A stretch of 8,519 nt of DNA, from NCBI GenBank assembly GCA_943331415.1, contig CALQLM010000020.1, forward strand, positions 1-8,519, in the 5' to 3' direction. This document shows, piece after piece, positions 1-4,854 of the stretch; position 1 is the stretch's first letter; each line of letters starts with the position of its first letter. A program made the position numbers and the translations under genes. The notes under the pieces were generated by a model that ran no database searches, was not told the DNA's origin, and saw nothing but the letters and a program-made list of their open reading frames with translations. Source of the stretch: Bifidobacterium breve (GTDB lineage Bacteria > Actinomycetota > Actinomycetes > Mycobacteriales > Mycobacteriaceae).

Positions 1-345
1 CGCGGTGAACTGCGCGCGGAATTTGTCGAAGGAGCCGAACGCGTCGTCGATAGCGGCCGCCAAGTCTCCGGTCGGCTTATCCCCGCCGCTGGGCGACAGG
101 TTCTTCCACCAGATCGAGTGATTGACGTGACCGCCGAGGTGGAAGGCGAGGTTCTTCTCATTGAGGAAGATGGCGGCGTGATCGTCGTTGGCGCGCGCTT
201 CCTCAAGTTTGGCCACCGCCGCATTGGCCCCGGCGACATAGGCGGCATGGTGCTTGCTGTGGTGTAACTCGTTGATCTGGCCGGAGATGTGGGGCTCCAG
301 TGCGCCGTAGTCCCAGTCCAACTCGGGCAAGGTGTAGTCAGCCAC
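1..345 (-). CDS. sodA: Superoxide dismutase (Mn/Fe), N-terminal 115 residues, cut by window edge
   Basis: This is the N-terminal part of the Mn/Fe superoxide dismutase that converts superoxide to hydrogen peroxide and oxygen. The reverse-strand reading begins [20 protein letters not shown] and contains the ELHHSKHH segment, with the first metal ligand near His28, and HVNHSIWW, with the second ligand near His76. It runs on to FDKFRAQF at the window edge. The remaining ligands (an Asp and a His in the C-terminal half) lie outside, and family proteins are about 207 residues, so slightly more than half is present. The GTG start at 343-345 is supported by a purine-rich ribosome site (AGGAAGGA, 351-358) five bases upstream and by alignment, from memory, with mycobacterial SodA. 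There is no signal peptide; M. tuberculosis SodA is exported without one through SecA2. Which metal is used cannot be told from this half. Confidence 0.97.
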   Translation of the reverse strand, partial: MADYTLPELDWDYGALEPHISGQINELHHSKHHAAYVAGANAAVAKLEEARANDDHAAIFLNEKNLAFHLGGHVNHSIWWKNLSPSGGDKPTGDLAAAIDDAFGSFDKFRAQFTA

Positions 346-479
346 GAAGTTCCTTCCTCAGTATTCGGTGATCAGCGGTCGACGATCCACTGGAACTCTC
401 ACATTGCTCTATGGCCGCGCGCACCGCAAGAACAGGTGTCGCCGTTATCCCTCCCGGCGCAGTGCGGGTCCGGCTCAGC
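346..479. other. Intergenic spacer between sodA and the small membrane peptide gene
   Basis: This 134-bp spacer lies upstream of sodA and downstream of the 51-codon gene on the same strand. Apart from the sodA ribosome site I see no gene, no strong hairpin and no clear -10/-35 pair in it. A sodA promoter probably lies here, or sodA is read through from the promoter at 731-759. The sequence alone does not decide. Confidence 0.5.
351..358 (-). promoter_or_regulatory. Ribosome binding site of sodA
   Basis: On the minus strand this reads AGGAAGGA, five bases before the GTG start of sodA. It fixes the GTG at 345 as the start codon and is the clearest Shine-Dalgarno sequence in the window. Confidence 0.8.
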
Positions 480-635
480 TCAGAACAGGACGATCAGGGC
501 GAGGATGCCCAGCAGCACCAGGGCGATGACACCGGCGCGCATGGCCGCAACCAGGTAGGAACGGTTACAGGTCGATGAGCACACCGTCCAGGGCGAAACC
601 TGGGCAGCGGAAGACTCAGTCGGCTGAGACGCCAT
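480..635 (-). CDS. Small single-pass membrane peptide, 51 aa, unknown function
   Basis: Reverse-strand ORF from ATG (633-635) to TGA (480-482). The first 30 residues are polar, rich in Ser and Thr, with Trp16 and two cysteines (Cys19, Cys23). Residues 34-51 form a continuous hydrophobic segment (AGVIALVLLGILALIVLF) ending at the C terminus, which looks like one membrane helix. Third codon positions are mostly G or C, and almost entirely so in the helix part, which supports coding. A good SigA-type promoter sits about 90 bases upstream on the same strand. There is no convincing ribosome site, the main weakness. It lies directly upstream of sodA in the same direction and could be cotranscribed. 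I do not recognise the family; an N-out or tail-anchored membrane peptide is an inference from hydrophobicity only. Confidence 0.6.
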   Translation of the reverse strand: MASQPTESSAAQVSPWTVCSSTCNRSYLVAAMRAGVIALVLLGILALIVLF

Positions 636-678
636 CAGAGTGACGTGACCTGCGTGTTCAACTACCCGTCCCCCTACC

Positions 679-695
679 GGACTTCGTGAAAGTCC
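679..695. repeat. Perfect 6-bp stem inverted repeat in leader of the small gene
   Basis: GGACTT and AAGTCC are separated by five bases and form a perfect hairpin. On the minus strand it would lie in the 5' leader between the 731-759 promoter and the 51-codon gene. No T-run follows on either strand, so it does not look like an intrinsic terminator. It may be a leader structure or an operator half of some kind. Confidence 0.4.
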
Positions 696-696
696 T

Positions 697-712
697 AGTG
701 AAATTTGTCACA
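697..712. promoter_or_regulatory. CRP-like palindrome AGTGA-N6-TCACA
   Basis: The 16-bp site reads AGTGA-N6-TCACA on the plus strand and TGTGA-N6-TCACT on the minus strand. It matches nine of the ten fixed bases of the TGTGA-N6-TCACA consensus used by CRP-family regulators, including mycobacterial Crp (Rv3676). It lies about 19 bases downstream of the -10 hexamer at 731-736, so it would cover the start of the transcript. That position usually means repression rather than activation. Binding is inferred. Confidence 0.45.
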
Positions 713-730
713 GCGACGTGCGCGAACGCG

Positions 731-759
731 ATCATAGCCCGCTGTCCCATGGGTTTCAA
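731..759 (-). promoter_or_regulatory. SigA-type promoter, TTGAAA-N17-TATGAT
   Basis: On the minus strand a -35 hexamer TTGAAA (754-759) is followed by exactly 17 bases and a -10 hexamer TATGAT (731-736), each differing from the housekeeping consensus at one position. The predicted transcription start is near 724, giving a leader of about 90 bases before the 51-codon gene at 635. It may also feed sodA. It is the best -35/-10 pair I find in the window. Confidence 0.65.
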
Positions 760-930
760 AGAGCGCACCGGCCGGACCGCCCGACTCAGGTGGCCCCGTC
801 CGCACAGCGGAGCAGGAACCGGCGGCGTGTCGCACGGTGAGTCGGGCTGAGGGTGCTGAACGTTAGCCCACCAACGCATTTCGCTCGCCGCCCATTCGCC
901 TGTTGATCAGCAGTCTGAATCGGAGGTGAG

Positions 931-1030
931 TTATCCACAGAGGGGGTTGCCTACTGGTCAGAAAGCTGCTGCTCAGTGGGCTTTTCATGGCACTAGGAGA
1001 TGTGTATAGACCTGTGGAAATTGTGGATAG
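931..1030. promoter_or_regulatory. Cluster of DnaA-box-like 9-mers
   Basis: A perfect TTATCCACA occurs at 931-939 on the plus strand. Three related 9-mers follow in the opposite orientation: TGTGTATAG (1001-1009), TGTGGAAAT (1013-1021) and TGTGGATAG (1022-1030). Against the DnaA-box consensus TTATNCACA their reverse complements match at 8, 7 and 8 of 9 positions, and the last two abut. The cluster is in non-coding, relatively AT-rich DNA about 170-270 bases upstream of the amine oxidase. It could be a DnaA-responsive promoter region or a DnaA titration site. There is no dnaA or dnaN here, so it is not the usual oriC. Confidence 0.45.
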
Positions 1031-1196
1031 CCCCTTTATTGCTGTACCGGCCGGCGCGCGTAATCGGCACGGTGTGCCACAAATCTGCTCGCCGTCCCAA
1101 CCCTGCCTTGCGGATCGGCGAAGCGTGTTGCGGTCCAGACGAACGGTTGTTTGAGGTGATGATTGGCAGATGCGGCCCGGCGGGCGATGAGCGACG

Positions 1197-2846
1197 ATGA
1201 CTGGTGACCGATTCCGACAGTGGGCGCGGAGGCTGCGCGCTGCCGAGCATGAGGCACAGGCGACCGGTGTTGGAGTCGATGACGTCTTCGGACGCCGCGA
1301 AGAGGATCGAGAACGCCGCCTCGCTATTTCGCTGGAGTTATCTGCCCACCAGCAGGACGAACGTGACCGAGTCGCGGCAATGCTGCGGGCTGGGATGGGT
1401 CGCCGCGACTTCCTGCAGCGCAGTGCGCTGATCGCAGCGGCCGGGGCGGTGGCGGATCTGAGCGTGCTTTCCCCACCGGCGAACGCGGTGACCGCGCCCC
1501 GCGTGGTGGTCGTCGGGGCTGGCTTCGCCGGGCTCACCGCCGCCTACCGGATCTACAAGCTCAAGGGCTGGACACCTGCGGTGTATGAGGCGCAGACCCG
1601 CGTGGGCGGTCGGGCTCGCACGATCCGCAGCGGCTCCGGCGGCCAGTACACCGAGGCCGGACCCTCGGGCATCAGTTCCAACGAACCCACGATCAAAAAT
1701 CTGGTGACTGAACTCGGTCTTGGCCCTCTCGTCGACACGTTTCTGAACTCGACCACCGCTGAAGAGCTGTACTTCTTTGGTGGGACCAAGATCCTCTGGA
1801 GGTCACTTGCCGCATCCGTCGGCGCGTTCAACAAACAATGCGCTCAAGACTGGATCAAGATCGGCAGGGCGATCCCTACCTATGCGGCGTCCAATGCGTG
1901 GGCCAGAACCAAGGACGCACAGTCGCTCGCGGCGTATATCGACGCTGCGACCTCGGACCGAAACGCTCGCAGCTATCTGAAGGCGATGTTCGGACAGGAG
2001 TATGGCGGGCCTGCCGAGCTGACCAGTTCGATCCACGGCATCTTGGAGGAGGGGAACTTCTGGGGTGCGGAGTCCGGTTATGACGAGCGCTATGCCGTGC
2101 CGGGCGGAAACGACACTCTCGCAACGGCACTCGCCGCGAACCTGCCCGTCGGTACGGTCCGCCTGGGACAGCAACTCACGGCGATCCGTCTCAACACCGA
2201 TAAGTCATACACGCTGACCTTCAGCAGCGGAACCACCAAGACAGATGTGGTGGCGGACCGCGTCGTGATCGCCATTCCATTGTCGATTCTGCGAACCGTG
2301 GACCTCACCCGAGCAGGTTTCTCGGCTGCCAAGACCCTGGCGATCCGCAACGAGCCCATGGGTACCAACGCCAAGCTGAACATTCAGTTCAGTGCGCGGC
2401 CGTGGTCGGATCAGAAACAAAGCGGCGATTCCTCGTCGGACATGGTCACCGGTGCCACCTGGCAGGCGAGCTATCAGGCGAAGAGTCCGGCCTGGCTGCT
2501 GGCGCTCAACAACCGCAACTACGGCACCGCGCCCGCCCACGGGCTTGCATCGGCTTCGGTCATCGCAGAGACCAACCTCGCCATCGACAAATTGTGGGCC
2601 GCCGCCAGCACGAAGGAAATCGCTGGGCAGTTCTACCTCGACAACTGGCCCGCCGATCCCTGGGTGAAGGGTTCCTACGCCTATTACGGTCTGAACGGAT
2701 TCACCACTTTCGGCGGAGCCGAAGCCGGCCGGGAGGGCTCCGTCCACTTCGCCGGCGAGCACACGGCGCCGTACATCAAGCGCGGCACCATGGACGGCGC
2801 GGTCCAATCGGGAGAACGCTGCGCCAAGGAGATCACCAGCTATTAA
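1197..2846 (+). CDS. Flavin-containing amine oxidase with twin-arginine signal, 549 aa
   Basis: This is an FAD-dependent oxidase of the monoamine oxidase family, which oxidises amines to imines with release of hydrogen peroxide; the substrate cannot be named. The FAD-binding motif VVVVGAGFAG lies at residues 103-112, with Glu131 ending the second strand and RVGGR at 135-139. A conserved Lys is at 393 (NAKLNIQF). The C-terminal FAD segment is FAGEHTA at 518-524, followed by GTMDGAVQSGE. No cysteine suggests covalent FAD. Residues 67-97 look like a Tat signal: GRRDFLQ at 68-74, a hydrophobic stretch to about 90, and cleavage after ANA (97). The ATG at 1197 is the first in-frame start after a stop, but it puts 66 charged, helix-prone residues before the signal, and no good ribosome site precedes it. 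The ATG at 1395 (Met67) is the alternative start. GC at third positions in these 66 codons is about 62% by my count, which seems lower than later in the gene. Confidence 0.9.
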   Translation: MTGDRFRQWARRLRAAEHEAQATGVGVDDVFGRREEDRERRLAISLELSAHQQDERDRVAAMLRAGMGRRDFLQRSALIAAAGAVADLSVLSPPANAVTAPRVVVVGAGFAGLTAAYRIYKLKGWTPAVYEAQTRVGGRARTIRSGSGGQYTEAGPSGISSNEPTIKNLVTELGLGPLVDTFLNSTTAEELYFFGGTKILWRSLAASVGAFNKQCAQDWIKIGRAIPTYAASNAWARTKDAQSLAAYIDAATSDRNARSYLKAMFGQEYGGPAELTSSIHGILEEGNFWGAESGYDERYAVPGGNDTLATALAANLPVGTVRLGQQLTAIRLNTDKSYTLTFSSGTTKTDVVADRVVIAIPLSILRTVDLTRAGFSAAKTLAIRNEPMGTNAKLNIQFSARPWSDQKQSGDSSSDMVTGATWQASYQAKSPAWLLALNNRNYGTAPAHGLASASVIAETNLAIDKLWAAASTKEIAGQFYLDNWPADPWVKGSYAYYGLNGFTTFGGAEAGREGSVHFAGEHTAPYIKRGTMDGAVQSGERCAKEITSY

Positions 2847-2903
2847 CCGGGTATACAGCGAAGCGGTCTGGCGACGGTCGCTCGGCCATTCCGGTGTCCT
2901 CGC

Positions 2904-2909
2904 TAGGCT
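2904..2909 (+). promoter_or_regulatory. -10 hexamer TAGGCT giving a leaderless transcript
   Basis: TAGGCT fits the mycobacterial TANNNT -10 pattern and ends six bases before the GTG at 2916. That is the spacing expected if transcription begins at the first base of the start codon. No Shine-Dalgarno sequence precedes the GTG, which agrees with leaderless translation. No convincing -35 is visible. Confidence 0.5.
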
Positions 2910-2915
2910 GGACCG

Positions 2916-3986
2916 GTGATTCAGGTGTGCTCCCGGTGCGGGACACGGTGGAATGTGCGGGATAGCCAGCGGGTCTGGTGCCCGCGCTGCAATGGTCCCC
3001 TGCTCGCACCGTCGACTCCGCCGCCGCTGTACGGGGCGGGTGGACGTCCGGGCGCTCCTGTTCCGCGTGATCAGCAGCGCGCTGCATCGAAGCGGCCTGC
3101 GGGCTTCCGGTGGATCGCAGTCCGCCCGGGACCACCGCCCCCGCCGCGGGTCCGGCGGCGAAGCCTGGGGCCGACCCCGCGGTATCGAAGCGTCCCGCGC
3201 TGGGGGCTGGTCGATCCGATTGTTCCGGGCCTCGCCACGGGACACCAGGAGCTAAGGAAAAGCCCGTCCGTCATCGCGGTGCGAGCCACATTGCTGGCGG
3301 CAGGGGCCGTTTTCATACTGGCCGCGATGGCGCACATCTTGCGCTACCTGCTGCTGCTCATCAACCGAACGAGACTGCTCCCGCCGCTCGTGGCTAACGG
3401 CACCCTGCTGATGGGAGTGCTGGTCAGTCTGGCGGCGATAGTGGCCGTCATCGTCACCGCCGCCGTCATGACTTCGTGGCTGATCGGCCGACGGGCCGAG
3501 GTGTTCCGGTTCCACGGCCGCGACGATCCGCGCTCGGAATGGGAGTTGTGGGCCGGCTGCCTCATCCCGGTCGTGAACCTGGTGTGGGCGCCGGTGTTCT
3601 TGATCGAGTTGGCCCGAGCCGAGCATTCCCAGGTGCGGCTGCGTGGGCCGATCACGCTGTGGTGGATCGCATGGATATTTTCGACCGCGATTTCGGTGTG
3701 GGCGATCTGGACCAGTTCGGCCACCGAACCCCAAGCGATTGCGGATAACACCGTGACCGTGATCATCGCCTATCTAGCGGGGTTGGCAGTGCTGGCACTG
3801 CTGTGGCGGGTCTTCGATGGATTCGTCCGCAAGCCGGTGGAACGCCCGTTGAACCGCTGGGTGATCGTGCCCGGTGATCACGCCGTTGCACAGCCCATTG
3901 ACGACGCGCCCGTCGATCCAGCCGATGATGATGACGAAGAATCGGACGCGGCTGCCGAATCCAAAGACCGGGAACCGGCAGCGTAG
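2916..3986 (+). CDS. Zinc-ribbon DUF4328 multi-pass membrane protein, 356 aa (Rv3843c-like)
   Basis: The first 25 residues contain two CxxC knuckles (Cys5/Cys8 and Cys22/Cys25), a likely zinc ribbon. A Pro- and Arg-rich linker runs to about residue 110. About five hydrophobic segments follow, at roughly 120-148, 163-190, 212-232, 247-265 and 279-300. A conserved-looking loop (WELWAGCLIPVVNLVWAPVF, about 209-228) and the overall layout fit the DUF4328 family. The tail after 325 is strongly acidic (DDDDEE). The position next to glpQ1 and the length match M. tuberculosis Rv3843c as I remember it. The GTG start is supported by the zinc-ribbon beginning at once and by the leaderless -10. The stop is four bases before glpQ1, so the two are probably one transcript. 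The function of the family is unknown; regulating or scaffolding a membrane process is a guess. Confidence 0.88.
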   Translation: MIQVCSRCGTRWNVRDSQRVWCPRCNGPLLAPSTPPPLYGAGGRPGAPVPRDQQRAASKRPAGFRWIAVRPGPPPPPRVRRRSLGPTPRYRSVPRWGLVDPIVPGLATGHQELRKSPSVIAVRATLLAAGAVFILAAMAHILRYLLLLINRTRLLPPLVANGTLLMGVLVSLAAIVAVIVTAAVMTSWLIGRRAEVFRFHGRDDPRSEWELWAGCLIPVVNLVWAPVFLIELARAEHSQVRLRGPITLWWIAWIFSTAISVWAIWTSSATEPQAIADNTVTVIIAYLAGLAVLALLWRVFDGFVRKPVERPLNRWVIVPGDHAVAQPIDDAPVDPADDDDEESDAAAESKDREPAA

Positions 3987-3990
3987 GCCT

Positions 3991-4854
3991 ATGTCGTCGG
4001 CCGCCGCACCGCACGGAGAGCACCGTCCCTTCGTGGTGGCCCATCGCGGCGCATCAGCTGATCGTCCCGAACACACTCTGGCCGCCTATGAGCTCGCCCT
4101 CCAGGAGGGCGCCGATGGAGTCGAGTGCGATGTTCGGCTGACCCTTGACGGCCATCTTGTCTGCGTGCACGATCGGCGGGTTGACCGCACCTCGACAGGA
4201 ACAGGTCTAGTCAGCGATATGACGCTGGCCGAGCTGAAGCAATTCGATTGGGGCACTTGGCATAGCAGCTGGCGATCCGATGACGCCGGGGGCGGTACCG
4301 GACTTCTCACCCTTGACGATCTGGTCCGGTTGGTGCTCGACTGGAACCGGCCGGTCAAGGTTTTTATTGAAACCAAACATCCAGTGCGTTTTGGCGCATT
4401 GGTGGAGAGCAAAGTGCTGGCCTTATTGCACCGTTACGGAATTGCCTCCCCGGCCTCGGCTGACCTTTCCCGCGCCGTGGTGATGTCCTTCTCCGCTGCC
4501 GCGGTATGGCGAATCCGCCGCGCAGCGCCCATGCTCCCCACCGTGCTGCTTGGTGAGACCTCGCGCTACCTAGGTGGTGGTGCGGCGACGACCGTGGGTG
4601 CCACGGCCGTCGGTCCTTCCATTGCAACGTTGCGGGAACATCCCGACCTGGTCGATCGGGCTGCAGCGCAGGGCCGAGCGATGTACTGCTGGACGGTCGA
4701 CCACTACGAAGATATCGAGTTCTGTCGCGACATCGGGGTGGGCTGGATCGCCACCAATCACCCGGGACGGACCAAGAATTGGCTTCAACACGGGTTGATT
4801 GAAAACAGGGGGCCCAACGAAGGCAGGGGTTCCAGCGGAGCCGACCGACACTAG
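3991..4854 (+). CDS. glpQ1: Glycerophosphodiester phosphodiesterase, 287 aa
   Basis: This enzyme of the GDPD family hydrolyses glycerophosphodiesters from phospholipid turnover to sn-glycerol 3-phosphate and an alcohol. The catalytic motifs are all present: HRG at residues 18-20, EHTL at 27-30, the metal-binding pair Glu45/Asp47 in GVECDV, His60-Asp61 in VHDR, and Glu127/Lys129 in FIETKHP. The C-terminal WTVDHYEDIEF and ATNHPG segments are also typical. The frame stays open back to 3874, but that part overlaps the upstream gene and has no GDPD similarity. The ATG at 3991, just before the start of the fold, is the sensible start and gives a length close to the family norm. It lies four bases after the DUF4328 stop with a weak ribosome site, suggesting translational coupling. 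No signal peptide is visible, so the protein is probably cytoplasmic. Its stop abuts the stop of the opposing LCP gene. Confidence 0.95.
   Translation: MSSAAAPHGEHRPFVVAHRGASADRPEHTLAAYELALQEGADGVECDVRLTLDGHLVCVHDRRVDRTSTGTGLVSDMTLAELKQFDWGTWHSSWRSDDAGGGTGLLTLDDLVRLVLDWNRPVKVFIETKHPVRFGALVESKVLALLHRYGIASPASADLSRAVVMSFSAAAVWRIRRAAPMLPTVLLGETSRYLGGGAATTVGATAVGPSIATLREHPDLVDRAAAQGRAMYCWTVDHYEDIEFCRDIGVGWIATNHPGRTKNWLQHGLIENRGPNEGRGSSGADRH

Larger units (their letters stand above)
636..1196. other. 561-bp non-coding region between divergent genes
   Basis: This stretch separates the leftward small gene and sodA from the rightward amine oxidase. Its left part holds the promoter, CRP-like palindrome and hairpin listed separately. 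Its middle (about 900-1040) is visibly poorer in GC than the coding DNA and holds the DnaA-box-like cluster. From 1040 to 1196 I see no motif, no family-like protein in any frame and no clear promoter for the amine oxidase. Open frames crossing the region give low-complexity translations and are probably shadows. Confidence 0.6.

Noticed and set aside
658..879. 73-codon reverse-strand ORF upstream of the small gene
   Set aside because: It covers the promoter, CRP-like site and hairpin, has no domain-like pattern and no ribosome site. It is probably chance in GC-rich DNA.
931..1030. Chromosomal replication origin
   Set aside because: The DnaA-box-like cluster is real to the eye, but dnaA, dnaN and rpmH are absent and there is no clear AT-rich unwinding element. 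oriC itself is therefore unlikely here.
1000..1200. 66-codon forward ORF ending in an ATGA overlap with the amine oxidase start
   Set aside because: The overlap looks attractive, but the start lies inside the DnaA-box-like cluster with GGAG directly abutting the ATG. The translation resembles no protein family I know.
863..1537. 224-codon reverse-strand ORF
   Set aside because: It is antisense to the start of the amine oxidase, with a low-complexity Arg/Ser/Ala translation typical of a shadow frame.
2205..3245. 346-codon reverse-strand ORF
   Set aside because: It is antisense to two well-supported genes and their intergenic promoter. The translation is Arg/Pro-rich without domain motifs.
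3874..3990. Upstream extension of glpQ1
   Set aside because: These 39 codons overlap the end of the DUF4328 gene in another frame and show no GDPD-like sequence. The fold begins right after the ATG at 3991.
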